Counted from the stretch's first letter, positions 35,959-44,958 are shown. The stretch is DNA of 64,000 bases from Clostridia bacterium (GCA_014872655.1 WHHJ01000001.1:1-64000); one strand, 5' to 3'. The notes: generated by a model from the letters alone, not told the origin. A program made the numbers and translations.

Positions 35959-37080
35959 TTATTGGGCCTGATTTAACACTTCTATCAGCACTTCGGTAAA
36001 ATATCGGGCCCCGCGTTCGGCTTCTTGCAGGGTGTTGCCGCAGGTACCCACTTCGACCAGCAAAGAACCGGTACTGAGATGTTCGTTGTATCGAGCGGCC
36101 CGCAGTAAGATCGGACGCATGAGGTCAGGATATTTTTCTGCTGCTGTTTTTTGAATATGGGCGGCAAGTGTGAAATTCTGCTCCCACTCGGGATGCTTGT
36201 AGGTGTCGTTTCCGCAGCCCATCAACAGCATGACCTGGGAACTTTGCTGTCCATCTATTTCTGTCACGGTACGGTATTTGACACCGCTGTCGGTAATGAT
36301 CGAGTCTCGGTGGACGTCCAAAACCACCTTAATGGATGGATACTGCTCTAAGTAATCGCTGATTTCATTGTAGGAACTGGTGTACGACTTGTTAAAGTCG
36401 ACGTCATGATGCGTTGAGGTGTGCAAGACTCGATATCCGGCCTGTGTCAGCATTTGCTCCATAACATCGCCGATGTGTACCATGTTTTTGGAGTCGTCAT
36501 CGGAGCGGTAACTGGTTTGAGGAAGATAGTAATCCGAGCCTTCTTCGTTAAAGGATTCGGTAGCATGGGTGTGCACGATTAAGATTTGCGGATCGTCTGA
36601 GGAACGGTCGATGCCGAGTTTGACCGGGTTGTTGAGCAGTTGTTCTAAATTAAATTCTTTTTCTGCTTCATTTTTTACATAGACGCCCTGGATGCCCTGC
36701 ATATAGGAAGCCGGCCGAACGGTCAGCATTTTGATGGGTAAAGCGCCTTCCGGAATAGATGTTACGGATTCTGTTTGTGACGGCGGATCTGTTTCCGGCG
36801 TTCCGGGCGTTTGATCGGAGTTGTCCGGGGCGGGAGCTTGTTCGTTTTCAATAATTTGAGATTCATCGGGAGGTGTAGATAAATCTGATTGGTATAAAAA
36901 TGGAAGAAACGCCGCGCTGCACTCATCGACAAAGAGTTCTACCACAGGAGCCGTGCCGGTTTTCGGAGCCGGGACGGCTAACAGCGGTAATTTATAAGCG
37001 GACAGAAAGAAGCCCAGTGCAAGGGCAGAAAAGAACGTGATAAAGATACAAAAGTAAAGATTATTGATTAGTCGTTTCAT
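35959..37080 (-). CDS. spoIIP: Stage II sporulation protein P
   Basis: A 373-residue peptidoglycan hydrolase of the engulfment machinery. It has one membrane helix at about 7-28, a Pro/Ser/Thr-rich stretch near 75-110, and the zinc amidase/endopeptidase domain with HTHATESF, DVHRDSI, LLMGCGND and a late VEVGTCGN motif. Acting with SpoIID and SpoIIM it thins septal peptidoglycan so the mother cell can engulf the forespore. It follows gpr on the same strand, the same order as in Bacillus. Confidence 0.93.
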   Translation of the reverse strand: MKRLINNLYFCIFITFFSALALGFFLSAYKLPLLAVPAPKTGTAPVVELFVDECSAAFLPFLYQSDLSTPPDESQIIENEQAPAPDNSDQTPGTPETDPPSQTESVTSIPEGALPIKMLTVRPASYMQGIQGVYVKNEAEKEFNLEQLLNNPVKLGIDRSSDDPQILIVHTHATESFNEEGSDYYLPQTSYRSDDDSKNMVHIGDVMEQMLTQAGYRVLHTSTHHDVDFNKSYTSSYNEISDYLEQYPSIKVVLDVHRDSIITDSGVKYRTVTEIDGQQSSQVMLLMGCGNDTYKHPEWEQNFTLAAHIQKTAAEKYPDLMRPILLRAARYNEHLSTGSLLVEVGTCGNTLQEAERGARYFTEVLIEVLNQAQ

Positions 37081-37141
37081 GGAATCATCCCTTCATCAAA
37101 CATTATGCGGAAGGGACGGGTTGTATACCTGTGACACAGGA

Positions 37142-38017
37142 TTACATTTCGGTCAGCAGTTGAATTTCATCCTCACTGATATCATTGTGAAAGACTTTGT
37201 TGAGTGCCGTAGAAACCAGCACAGCACAGTTTTTTACTAAAATATCGACATCCTTGGGTGCCACGATTAAGTGTTTGTCGTACGCGGAAACCGTTTTTTC
37301 GTCCGGCTGTTGCTGAAAGATATCGGAGGCCAGCGTGAGGGCATCCATGACGGTCGGAACCCCAATGGAAATAACGGGCGTTCCTAATGTGGCCTGGTCT
37401 AATTGCATTCGGTGATTTCCGATTCCGGAGCCCGGGCGCAGTCCGGTATTACTGATTTGTACGCAAGCACAGAGTTTTCGCATTTCTCTGGCCGCCAGTG
37501 CGTCAATGATAAAAATGACGTCAGGTTTGACAATTTGTGCAGCGGATCGAACGGCTTCTGCACTTTCGATTCCGGTCTTTCCCAGTACATCCGGTGTGAT
37601 TTGCGCGGTGACGCCGAGCCGGGCCTGTTCAAATAAGTGCGGGGCCGATTGCCGAAGGTGACGGGTGATAATAATACGGTCTGTGGTCAATGGTCCCAGT
37701 GCATCTGAAGCCAGTTTCCGATTGCCCAGCCCGGCGATCAGTGACGTTTTTCCGTTGGTGTCTGCGATGGATCGAACAGCCTGCGCAATTTGGAGAATGG
37801 CTTCATCAAAAAGTGCAGGGTCATTAAAAGCGCCTTCAAAATTTACGGTAATATAGGTGCCTTGTTCTTTTTGTAATTGTTGTGCGGCCTGAGGCGTAGA
37901 AATTTCAATTTCGGAAACACGGATTCCGCCACAATTTTTTTCGGAATGTCGAATTCCTTCGCTTTCTTTTTTGTCAATCAGTTCGCAAGCCATGTCGGTT
38001 CTTGCCGTAAAAGCCAT
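37142..38017 (-). CDS. gpr: Germination protease
   Basis: A 291-residue aspartate-type protease of the GPR family, which degrades small acid-soluble spore proteins during germination after removing its own propeptide. The N-terminus FTARTDMACELIDKK is the propeptide region. Conserved parts include VNFEGAF, AGLGNRKLASDALGPLT, DALAAREM and GSGIGNHR. AAAGGAGG lies before ATG 38017. The frame is open far upstream across the rpsT gene, but that is not coding. Divergent from rpsT and followed by spoIIP, a conserved neighbourhood. Confidence 0.94.
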   Translation of the reverse strand: MAFTARTDMACELIDKKESEGIRHSEKNCGGIRVSEIEISTPQAAQQLQKEQGTYITVNFEGAFNDPALFDEAILQIAQAVRSIADTNGKTSLIAGLGNRKLASDALGPLTTDRIIITRHLRQSAPHLFEQARLGVTAQITPDVLGKTGIESAEAVRSAAQIVKPDVIFIIDALAAREMRKLCACVQISNTGLRPGSGIGNHRMQLDQATLGTPVISIGVPTVMDALTLASDIFQQQPDEKTVSAYDKHLIVAPKDVDILVKNCAVLVSTALNKVFHNDISEDEIQLLTEM

Positions 38018-38123
38018 GATAGTTCCTCCTTTTTGGATTGAAAAGGTTCTTGCAGTATTATTTCCGTTTTTTTTCTTTTTAAAAATAAAGTGTGTAGAAA
38101 AAAAGAAAGTTTGTAAAAACCCC

Positions 38124-38152
38124 TTGCAAAAAATAAAAAAATCTGGTATAAT
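38124..38152 (+). promoter_or_regulatory. Sigma-A promoter of rpsT
   Basis: TTGCAA (38124-38129), an A-rich 17-bp spacer and TATAAT (38147-38152), 40 bp before the start codon. Confidence 0.85.
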
Positions 38153-38191
38153 ATCCAAGTATACAAAAGTAAGTATCGGGAGGTGACTGAT

Positions 38192-38437
38192 TTGCCGAAT
38201 ATTAAGTCTGCCAAAAAGCGTGTAAAGGTAACTGCGGTAAAAGCATTGAACAACAAGATGTTCAAATCCGCAATGAAGACAAACCTGAAAAAGCTGAGAG
38301 GCGAAATCGAAAAGAAAGATGCTAAAGCGCTCAGCCTTGCTTATAAGAATCTGGATAAAGCAGTTTCGAAAGGGATTATGCATAAAAATACGGCTGCAAA
38401 CAAAAAGTCTAAGTTGGCTGCCTTGTTCAATGCGTAA
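38192..38437 (+). CDS. rpsT: 30S ribosomal protein S20
   Basis: An 81-residue lysine-rich protein that binds 16S rRNA. The TTG start at 38192 gives the canonical N-terminus PNIKSAKKR. GGGAGGTGA just upstream is the ribosome site, which rules out the GTG at 38183 that lies inside it. Single gene with its own promoter and terminator. Confidence 0.96.
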   Translation: MPNIKSAKKRVKVTAVKALNNKMFKSAMKTNLKKLRGEIEKKDAKALSLAYKNLDKAVSKGIMHKNTAANKKSKLAALFNA

Positions 38438-38473
38438 TTGTTTTAATATGAAACAAATGTAAATAGCCAGAAG

Positions 38474-38503
38474 AGTCTGCCGATTTTGCGGCAGGCTTTT
38501 TTT
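38474..38503 (+). terminator. Terminator of rpsT
   Basis: A 9-bp stem including CTGCCG/CGGCAG, followed by a run of seven T residues. Confidence 0.88.
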
Positions 38504-38505
38504 AT

Positions 38506-38538
38506 ATGTATCCGTATGCATTGTGCATACGGATACAT
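38506..38538. repeat. Perfect 15-bp inverted repeat with 3-base loop
   Basis: 38506-38520 and 38524-38538 are exact reverse complements around TTG, directly after the rpsT terminator. No T run follows. The function is unknown. Between it and the folT promoter (38539-38699) I see no gene. Confidence 0.8.
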
Positions 38539-38699
38539 TGCATTCGGGATGTGTTTGCGTTCTATGTTCTATGCCTTTGTTGCCTGTAGTGAGTTGTGTG
38601 GAAACGCAAAAGGGAGAAAAGGTGTGGGAAGTCTCTTGTAAAAAGAAATATACTTCATTGAGATCCTGTTTTTATGTTGGAAAAAATTGTTGTAAGTAC

Positions 38700-38729
38700 T
38701 TGAAAAAATATGTTAGTGTGTAGTATAAT
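38700..38729 (+). promoter_or_regulatory. Sigma-A promoter of folT
   Basis: TTGAAA (38700-38705), an 18-bp spacer and TATAAT (38724-38729), so transcription would begin just before the riboswitch. Confidence 0.78.
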
Positions 38730-38737
38730 AGAAGAAA

Positions 38738-38840
38738 GTTCAGAGTAAAGCTCGAAGCGTAAAGTGTTGCCGGAACGGGGAGTTGTCCGGCAAACGAAAG
38801 TGTAAATCGCTGCGGTTTCGGGTTTGCATCCCGCTGTAAC
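38738..38840 (+). promoter_or_regulatory. Tetrahydrofolate (THF) riboswitch
   Basis: The leader matches the THF riboswitch layout as I remember it: AGCGTAAAGTG, a hairpin built on TTGCCGG/CCGGCAA, ACGAAAG, and a 3' part ending in TTTGCATCCCGC. P1 forms from GTTCAG (38738) and CTGTAAC (38834-38840). A nine-pair P2 forms from AAGCTCGAA and TTCGGGTTT. The next gene is a folate transporter, the usual target. Ligand binding would lower folT expression when folate is plentiful. Confidence 0.85.
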
Positions 38841-38856
38841 AGAAGTAGGAACAAAT

Positions 38857-38897
38857 GCTCCTCCACTTGTTGCAAATTTGAGGGAGGAGGTTTTTTT
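38857..38897 (+). promoter_or_regulatory. Expression platform: hairpin sequestering the folT ribosome site
   Basis: CTCCTCC (38858-38864) can pair with GGAGGAG (38883-38889), which is the folT ribosome site. The hairpin is followed by seven T residues directly before the ATG. It could therefore block ribosome binding, end transcription, or both. Confidence 0.75.
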
Positions 38898-40211
38898 ATG
38901 CAAAAAAATGAACTTGTAAAAAACAAAGATCCGTTTTCACGGAATCGGTTATTAAAACGGATCACCATTACCGCTGTATTTGTCGCGCTGGCATGTGTGA
39001 CGAGTTTGATTGCAGGATTCCGGTTGCCGTTGTTTGGCGGCGACGGCATGCACGTTAATTTGAGCGGTATTTTTTCTTCGTTCCCGGCTATTTTGTTTGG
39101 CCCGGCTTACGGGGCGGCGTCCTCCGTGTTTATGGATTTGTTCGGCTGTATTGTGAAGCCGTCGGGCGCTTATAATCCGTTGTTTACGCTGACCGCTTTG
39201 TGCACCGGATTTTTCCGCGGATTTTTCTGGTGGGCTGTGTTGAAGATCAAGGATAACAAAAAGCTGGGAATCAGTGCGGTTTGCGTGTTGGTGTTGATCG
39301 GTACTTTTGGTGTGGTAAATCACGTCAGCTTCTGGAACGATCAGGTTTTAACCGGCTTTTTGCCCACGACGCAGAACGTTGCGACAAAAGGACAGGTCCA
39401 GCGGCTGCAACAGCAGAAGGATTTATCGGTGTTTTCTTATGTGTTGACCAGCCTGGCTACAGACGACAGTATGCAGGTTCGGGATTGTACGGCGGAAGGT
39501 CCGATTGTTGCAGTTCCGTCAAAGGCTGATTACGATGGGTGTGCTTTTTCTGTAACCTCTATCGGCAGCGGTGCGTTCCGGGATAAGGGGATTCAAACAG
39601 TGGTGCTGCCGTCGACGGTAAAAACAATCGCTGAGGACGCTTTTGATGACGGGACAACGGTCGTAATCTCTGACGAGGTGAATGAAAAAACGGGTCAGCT
39701 CAAAAGCAAAAATGCGCAGAAAGCCGTTTCTCAGATAGAACAGGTTCAATTATCGGTTGTGTCTGCTGAAGAATATGATCAACTGGTTACGCAATCAACG
39801 GCTACCTTGTCTTTTTCCAGTAACGAGGCTTATCGGAATGATCTTGCATTGTATGCGTCCGGGTTGACAATCGGGCTGGAACTGGTCTGTTTGATTGGAT
39901 TGATTTTTGTCGTCGTGGATCAGTTGTTGATGCGCAGACGAGACAAAGCGCAAAAACCGGCTGTCAGTGTCGTTGGATTATTTGCGGCTATTTTGGGTGC
40001 GGGGTTGATCGGTTCGACCCTGAATACGGTATGGCTGAGTTTGCTGTATTACGGGAACAAAGCGTTTTGGATTTTATGGGTTCCGAGAACCATTCAGGAA
40101 ATTATTATTACAACTGTTCAGGTTTGTATTATCGCGTTTTTGTATGAGTTGTTTCTCATACGGGTATATCCGCGTTTTCGGGATAAGCATTTGATCATGC
40201 AAAAATTTTAA
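38898..40211 (+). CDS. folT: Folate ECF transporter S component with inserted extracellular LRR domain
   Basis: A 437-residue protein, more than twice the usual 170-200 of FolT. Residues 1-115 hold the first four membrane helices of a FolT-type S component ([29 protein letters not shown]). Residues about 355-425 hold the last two ([22 protein letters not shown]). Between them an insertion adds a helix (125-142), a soluble stretch (about 145-318) and another helix (320-345). KIKDNKK and MRRRDKAQK place the insert ends in the cytoplasm, so the soluble part should face outside. It contains a BspA-type leucine-rich repeat near 203-250 ([24 protein letters not shown]). The riboswitch identifies folate as the likely ligand. 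The ecfA1-ecfA2-ecfT module lies 5 kb downstream. Confidence 0.88.
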   Translation: MQKNELVKNKDPFSRNRLLKRITITAVFVALACVTSLIAGFRLPLFGGDGMHVNLSGIFSSFPAILFGPAYGAASSVFMDLFGCIVKPSGAYNPLFTLTALCTGFFRGFFWWAVLKIKDNKKLGISAVCVLVLIGTFGVVNHVSFWNDQVLTGFLPTTQNVATKGQVQRLQQQKDLSVFSYVLTSLATDDSMQVRDCTAEGPIVAVPSKADYDGCAFSVTSIGSGAFRDKGIQTVVLPSTVKTIAEDAFDDGTTVVISDEVNEKTGQLKSKNAQKAVSQIEQVQLSVVSAEEYDQLVTQSTATLSFSSNEAYRNDLALYASGLTIGLELVCLIGLIFVVVDQLLMRRRDKAQKPAVSVVGLFAAILGAGLIGSTLNTVWLSLLYYGNKAFWILWVPRTIQEIIITTVQVCIIAFLYELFLIRVYPRFRDKHLIMQKF

Positions 40212-40212
40212 C

Positions 40213-40250
40213 AGAAAGTACCGGCGTCTTAGGATGTCGGTACTTTCTTT
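40213..40250 (+). terminator. Terminator of folT
   Basis: AGAAAGTACCG and CGGTACTTTCT form an 11-bp stem with a 14-base loop, followed by TTTC. Confidence 0.8.
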
Positions 40251-40273
40251 CACAAAATTTTACAAAGTTATCG

Positions 40274-40302
40274 TTTACAATTTTTACCGGATATGGTATA
40301 AT
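40274..40302 (+). promoter_or_regulatory. Sigma-A promoter of icd
   Basis: TTTACA (40274-40279), a 17-bp spacer and TATAAT (40297-40302), about 85 bp before the start codon. Confidence 0.78.
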
Positions 40303-40386
40303 ATAAAAAGAAAAATAGGTTTTGATATAAAGTCTTGCCGGAACGATCTATCCGTCGCTTCGACAAGCGGAATAAGGAGGATGGAA

Positions 40387-41592
40387 ATGGCAAAAATAAA
40401 GATGACTACGCCGCTGGTAGAAATGGACGGCGACGAGATGACTCGAATTCTTTGGCAGTGGATCAAAGAATATTTGATTGAGCCTTATGTGCAATTAAAT
40501 ACCGAGTATTATGATTTGGGTTTGGAAAATCGTGAAAAAACCGGGGATCAGGTTACGGTAGACAGCGCCAATGCAACGCTGAAGTACGGGGTTGCAGTAA
40601 AGTGCGCCACGATTACGCCGAATGCGGATCGGGTTAAGGAATACAATCTGACAAAGATGTGGAAAAGTCCGAACGGTACCATCCGTGCGATTTTGGACGG
40701 AACGGTTTTCCGTGCTCCGTTGTTGGTAAAGGGTATTACGCCGTTTGTGCCAAATTGGAAAAAGCCGATTACCATTGCGCGTCATGCATACGGCGACATT
40801 TATAAAGATGTTGAAATGCGTGTAGAAAAAGGTTCTAAGGCGGAGTTGTGTGTAACGGATGCGGAAGGAAAAGAACAGCGGATGTTGATCCACGACTTTG
40901 CAAATTCCGATGGTGTGATTATGGGGATGCATAACCTGGATCGCAGTATTGAGAGTTTTGCCCGCGCTTGTTTTAATTTTGCGCTGGATACCAAGCAGGA
41001 TTTGTGGTTCTCTTCTAAGGATACTATTTCAAAAACGTACGATCACCGGTTTAAGGATATTTTTCATGATATTTATGAGGCAGAATATCGCGACCGGTAC
41101 GAAAAAGCAGGGATTTCTTATTTCTATACCCTGATAGACGACGCGGTTGCCCGTGTCGTACGCAGTGAAGGCGGGTTTGTATGGGCCTGCAAAAACTATG
41201 ACGGCGACGTGATGTCGGATATGGTTGCGACGGCATTTGGCAGCCTAGCCATGATGACTTCTGTATTAGTGTCTCCGACCGGTGTTTACGAGTATGAGGC
41301 AGCTCACGGTACGGTGCAGCGTCACTATTACAAACACCTGAAAGGAGAAAAGACCTCGACCAATCCTATGGCAACAATTTTTGCCTGGACGGGTGCGCTG
41401 CGTAAGCGCGGAGAATTGGACGGCAACCAGGAATTGATGGATTTTGCCGCAGAATTGGAGCGCGCAAGCATCCAAACCATTGAAGACGGCATTATGACCG
41501 GAGACTTGGCGGCGCTGTCTTCGATTGAAAATAAGAAAGTGGTTACTTCCGAGCAGTTTTTGCTCGAGATACAGCAACGGATTAATCAATAA
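40387..41592 (+). CDS. icd: NADP-dependent isocitrate dehydrogenase
   Basis: A 401-residue enzyme of the homodimeric eukaryote-like subfamily, converting isocitrate to 2-oxoglutarate and CO2. Features are [14 protein letters not shown] at the start, the substrate-binding [14 protein letters not shown], and [12 protein letters not shown] with [11 protein letters not shown] at the coenzyme site. AAGGAGG ends 6 bp before ATG 40387, which argues against ATG 40381. In an anaerobe it would serve glutamate synthesis and NADPH supply. gpmI follows after 15 bp. Confidence 0.94.
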   Translation: MAKIKMTTPLVEMDGDEMTRILWQWIKEYLIEPYVQLNTEYYDLGLENREKTGDQVTVDSANATLKYGVAVKCATITPNADRVKEYNLTKMWKSPNGTIRAILDGTVFRAPLLVKGITPFVPNWKKPITIARHAYGDIYKDVEMRVEKGSKAELCVTDAEGKEQRMLIHDFANSDGVIMGMHNLDRSIESFARACFNFALDTKQDLWFSSKDTISKTYDHRFKDIFHDIYEAEYRDRYEKAGISYFYTLIDDAVARVVRSEGGFVWACKNYDGDVMSDMVATAFGSLAMMTSVLVSPTGVYEYEAAHGTVQRHYYKHLKGEKTSTNPMATIFAWTGALRKRGELDGNQELMDFAAELERASIQTIEDGIMTGDLAALSSIENKKVVTSEQFLLEIQQRINQ

Positions 41593-41607
41593 TTTGGAGA
41601 TGTGTTT

Positions 41608-43191
41608 ATGGATAAAAAAGTTGTTTTGATTGTTATGGACGGAGTCGGCCATAACCCGAATTCTTACGGAAACGCCGTTAGCGCTGCGTATAAGCCGACA
41701 TTGGATCATTTGATGGAAACCTGTCCGTATACAACCATTAAGGCGCACGGGACAGCTGTCGGTTTGCCCAGTGATGAAGATATGGGCAATAGTGAGGTTG
41801 GTCATAACGCGTTGGGCTGCGGACAGATTTATTCGCAGGGCGCAAAGTTGGTCAACGAGTCGATTGAAAGCGGAAAAATGTACGAATCCGAAATCTGGCA
41901 GAAGTTGGTGCAAAATTGTAAGCAGCATGGGTCTACTTTTCATTTTCTGGGGCTTCTTTCGGACGGTAACGTACATTCCAATATTCATCATTTAGAGCAA
42001 ATGTTGCGTCGGGTAAAAGCTGACGGCGTACAAAAGTGCCGTGTGCATATTTTACTGGACGGCCGTGATGTTCCAGCGACCAGTGCGATGAAATATGTGG
42101 ACGAATTGGAAGCTTTATTGACTGAACTGAATACTAACGATTTTGACGGTCGAATTGCATCAGGCGGCGGCCGGATGCAGATCACCATGGACCGTTATGA
42201 AGCCAACTGGCCGATGGTTCAGCTGGGCTGGGAGACTCACGTTCTCGGAAAAGGAGAGCAATTTGCTTCTGCCGCAGAGGCGATTTCGACGCTGCGCGAG
42301 CGTACCGGTGCAATCGATCAGGATTTGCCTCCGTTTGTTATTGCTCAGGACGGAAAACCGGTGGGAACGGTAGAAGACAATGACAGTGTGGTTTTGTTTA
42401 ATTTCCGCGGCGACCGCGCGATTGAAATTAGCCGCGCTTTTGACGAGGAAGACTTTACGGCTTTTGATCGGCAGCGGTTCCCGAAAGTACTGTATGCCGG
42501 CATGCTGCAATATGACGGGGATTTGCAGATTCCAAAGAATTTCTTGGTTGCTCCGCCGCATATTGAAAATACGCTTTCCGAAGTTCTGGTAAACAACGGC
42601 ATCAAAGAGTATGCTGTGTCAGAGACGCAGAAGTACGGCCACGTAACCTACTTCTGGAACGGAAACCGGAGCGAAAAATTTGATGAGAATTTAGAAGTGT
42701 TTGAAGAAGTTCGTTCGGATACCGTTCCGTTTGAACAGCGTCCGTGGATGAAGGCGGCCGAGGTCACCGACAAGGTTTTGCAGGCAATTTACAGCGGAGA
42801 ATATGGATTTATCCGCGCTAATTTCCCGAACGGGGATATGGTGGGCCATACCGGTTCGTTCCAGGCCGCTAAAATCGGTGTCGAGGCTGTGGACTTGTGT
42901 CTGGGCCGTATCGTAAAAGCTGTAGAAGAAACCGGAAGCATTCTGATCGTGACGGCAGACCACGGAAATGCAGATGAAATGTATGAGAAAAAGAAGAAGG
43001 ATGACGGCCAGCCGCCAAAACCCAAAACCGCTCATACGTTAAACCCTGTTCCGTTTATCGTATATGATCCCAATGCCGTTCATCATATTGCGGAGGGTGC
43101 CTTTGGTCTATCCAACGTTGCGGCTACGGTCGTGGCATTGTTGGGTGTTCAAAAACCGGATGTTTGGAATCCGAGTATTCTTTCAGACTGA
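41608..43191 (+). CDS. gpmI: 2,3-bisphosphoglycerate-independent phosphoglycerate mutase
   Basis: A 527-residue glycolytic enzyme of the alkaline phosphatase superfamily that interconverts 3- and 2-phosphoglycerate with two Mn ions. VMDGVGHN holds the first metal Asp, DMGNSEVGHNALG the phosphorylated Ser, LLSDGNVHS and LLDGRDVPATS the substrate site, and TADHGNADEM the second metal site. GGAG lies 8 bp before ATG 41608. It is slightly longer than typical Bacillus enzymes (about 511). Confidence 0.95.
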   Translation: MDKKVVLIVMDGVGHNPNSYGNAVSAAYKPTLDHLMETCPYTTIKAHGTAVGLPSDEDMGNSEVGHNALGCGQIYSQGAKLVNESIESGKMYESEIWQKLVQNCKQHGSTFHFLGLLSDGNVHSNIHHLEQMLRRVKADGVQKCRVHILLDGRDVPATSAMKYVDELEALLTELNTNDFDGRIASGGGRMQITMDRYEANWPMVQLGWETHVLGKGEQFASAAEAISTLRERTGAIDQDLPPFVIAQDGKPVGTVEDNDSVVLFNFRGDRAIEISRAFDEEDFTAFDRQRFPKVLYAGMLQYDGDLQIPKNFLVAPPHIENTLSEVLVNNGIKEYAVSETQKYGHVTYFWNGNRSEKFDENLEVFEEVRSDTVPFEQRPWMKAAEVTDKVLQAIYSGEYGFIRANFPNGDMVGHTGSFQAAKIGVEAVDLCLGRIVKAVEETGSILIVTADHGNADEMYEKKKKDDGQPPKPKTAHTLNPVPFIVYDPNAVHHIAEGAFGLSNVAATVVALLGVQKPDVWNPSILSD

Positions 43192-43199
43192 TGTAATTT

Positions 43200-43226
43200 G
43201 CGCGGGGATTTTCCCCGCGCTGTTTC
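43200..43226 (+). terminator. Probable terminator of icd-gpmI
   Basis: An 8-bp GC-rich stem (GCGCGGGG/CCCCGCGC plus inner pairs) followed by TGTTTCT, 9 bp after the gpmI stop. The T run is short, so readthrough into the next gene is possible. Confidence 0.6.
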
Positions 43227-43251
43227 TATCAGATAGGGGAAAGGAAAGCGT

Positions 43252-43956
43252 ATGAATTATCGTTTGGTACGAGGGCGGAGGTGTGGGATCCGGATTCGCG
43301 TATTTCCGGATGGACAGGTTGAAGTGCGTGCGCCCGCTCGTATATCAGCGACACGTATTGATCAGGTGCTGGCTGAACATTCCGATTGGATTTTGTGCAA
43401 ACAACAGCAGATGAAACAGAAAAAAACGGCAGCCGAGCTGTTAGATGGAGGCAGCATTCTTCTGTTTGGCGAGGTATATCCGGTTCGATGTGCGGATGTT
43501 GAAAAACCTCAATGGGATACATCTGTCTTTCTTGTCCCAAATGCCGATGTGCAGCGCGTCCGCAGGGATGTGGTTTCCTTTTTAAAGCGTCTGCTTTTGC
43601 CTGCAGTTTCAAAAGCTGTTCAAGACATCTGTATGAATAATGATTTGAATTGGAACGGTATTCGAATCAATTCGGCAGTGACGCGATGGGGATCCTGTAA
43701 TAAAGAGAAGGGCAATTTGAATTTTTCTTATCGCCTTGCTTTTTTGCCGCGGGAACTGATCGAGGCTGTTGCAGCGCATGAGTGTGCTCATTTGGTCTAT
43801 GCAGATCATTCTGCACAGTTTTGGCAGACCGTCGCGCGATTGGATCCTGATTTCAAACGGCATCGGGAGCAGCTGCGTATTTGGGAGCGGATGTATCATT
43901 TTGACATTTCGGTGGGAAAGTCGGAATCTGAGCCTTTTTCATTGACTAATAATTAA
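43252..43956 (+). CDS. YgjP-like zinc metallopeptidase (DUF45)
   Basis: A 234-residue protein of the YgjP/UTP-pyrophosphatase-associated family. The zinc motif HECAH (HExxH) is near residue 181, with the later His in YADHSAQFW. TRWGSCNKEKGNLNFSYRL is the strongly conserved block before it. Most members are uncharacterised predicted metal-dependent hydrolases. AAAGGAAAG lies before the ATG. No signal peptide. Confidence 0.85.
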   Translation: MNYRLVRGRRCGIRIRVFPDGQVEVRAPARISATRIDQVLAEHSDWILCKQQQMKQKKTAAELLDGGSILLFGEVYPVRCADVEKPQWDTSVFLVPNADVQRVRRDVVSFLKRLLLPAVSKAVQDICMNNDLNWNGIRINSAVTRWGSCNKEKGNLNFSYRLAFLPRELIEAVAAHECAHLVYADHSAQFWQTVARLDPDFKRHREQLRIWERMYHFDISVGKSESEPFSLTNN

Positions 43957-43970
43957 AAATATGTTATAAT
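43942..43970 (+). promoter_or_regulatory. Sigma-A promoter of the methyltransferase/ecf/truA gene run
   Basis: TTGACT (43942-43947), a 17-bp spacer and TATAAT (43965-43970). The -35 box overlaps the last codons of the metallopeptidase gene. Confidence 0.78.
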
Positions 43971-44031
43971 ATATAATATTTCGACGTTTTGCTGAAGAAA
44001 ATGAGCGAAGAACTTTGAGGAGCGGATTTTT

Positions 44032-44898
44032 GTGTGGATTGCAGACCGGTGGAAGGATTTTGAAGTCGTCGACGCTTCGGATGGAGAAAAATTAGAGCGG
44101 TGGAGCGACTATTTCCTGGTTCGGCCGGATCCGCAGGTGATTTGGAAAACGGATCGGACGGCCGCTGAGTGGAAAAAGCCGTCGGCCATTTATCACCGCT
44201 CGTCAAAAGGTGGCGGCTCGTGGCAGATTTTTGCGTTGCCGCAGTCGTTTTGTGTACGGTATGATGCGATGTCGTTTCGGCTCAAGCCGATGAGTTTTAA
44301 ACATACGGGGTTGTTTCCGGAGCAGGCGGTCAACTGGGATTTTGCGTCTGATTTGATTCGTCGCAGCGGCCGGGCGGAGGTCCGGGTATTAAATCTGTTT
44401 GCTTATACGGGGGCCGCCAGTGTTGCCTGTGCAAAAGCCGGTGCGCAAGTGTGCCATGTGGATGCGTCCAAAGGGATGGTTGCTTGGGCCAAAGAAAATG
44501 CGCAGCTAAACGGGATATCGAATATCCGTTTTATCGTTGACGATTGCGTGAAGTTTGCAGAACGCGAAATTCGACGGCAAAAAACGTATGACGCCATTAT
44601 TATGGATCCGCCGTCGTATGGCAGAGGCCCTGGCGGAGAAGTTTGGAAATTAGAAAATGAATTATATGGTTTATTGGAACTTTGTTTAAACTTATTATCG
44701 TCACAGCCGTTATTTTTCTTGCTGAATTCTTATACAACAGGTTTAAGCGCCGGTTGTATGCAATATATGTTGGGTAGCACCGTGGGCCGGAAGTTTGGCG
44801 GAATCGTCCAATCGGAGGAGATTGGACTTCCGGTTACAAAGAGCGGTTTGGTTTTGCCGTGCGGCGCAACGGCACGTTGGTATCGGCCGCTGCAGTAA
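44032..44898 (+). CDS. Class I SAM-dependent methyltransferase (RlmI/RlmK-like)
   Basis: A 288-residue methyltransferase. NLFAYTGAASVACAKAGA is the SAM-binding motif I, HVDASKGMV motif II, and MDPPSYGRG the motif IV typical of 23S rRNA cytosine methyltransferases and related enzymes. The usual N-terminal PUA domain is missing, so the N-terminal 100 residues differ from RlmI. GTG start with GAGGAG 10 bp upstream. Substrate not certain. Confidence 0.82.
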   Translation: MWIADRWKDFEVVDASDGEKLERWSDYFLVRPDPQVIWKTDRTAAEWKKPSAIYHRSSKGGGSWQIFALPQSFCVRYDAMSFRLKPMSFKHTGLFPEQAVNWDFASDLIRRSGRAEVRVLNLFAYTGAASVACAKAGAQVCHVDASKGMVAWAKENAQLNGISNIRFIVDDCVKFAEREIRRQKTYDAIIMDPPSYGRGPGGEVWKLENELYGLLELCLNLLSSQPLFFLLNSYTTGLSAGCMQYMLGSTVGRKFGGIVQSEEIGLPVTKSGLVLPCGATARWYRPLQ

Positions 44899-44934
44899 TA
44901 CGATCTTATGGCATCTATGAGGTCGTTTGTGGGA

Positions 44935-44958
44935 TTTGAGAGGTAGTTTGAGAGGTAG
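44935..44958 (+). repeat. 12-bp tandem duplication carrying a doubled ribosome site
   Basis: TTTGAGAGGTAG occurs twice in direct succession just before the ecfA1 start, so two GAGAGG ribosome-site candidates are present. The second is correctly spaced. Confidence 0.8.

Noticed and set aside
37142..38521. Longer gpr frame reaching across rpsT
   Set aside because: ATG 38017 has AAAGGAGG and gives the normal GPR propeptide; the extension runs antisense to rpsT.
38523..38723. Open frame between rpsT and the riboswitch
   Set aside because: No ribosome site, begins in the inverted repeat and runs into the folT promoter.
40234..40386. N-terminal extension of icd
   Set aside because: It spans the icd promoter; AAGGAGG and ATG 40387 give the usual length.
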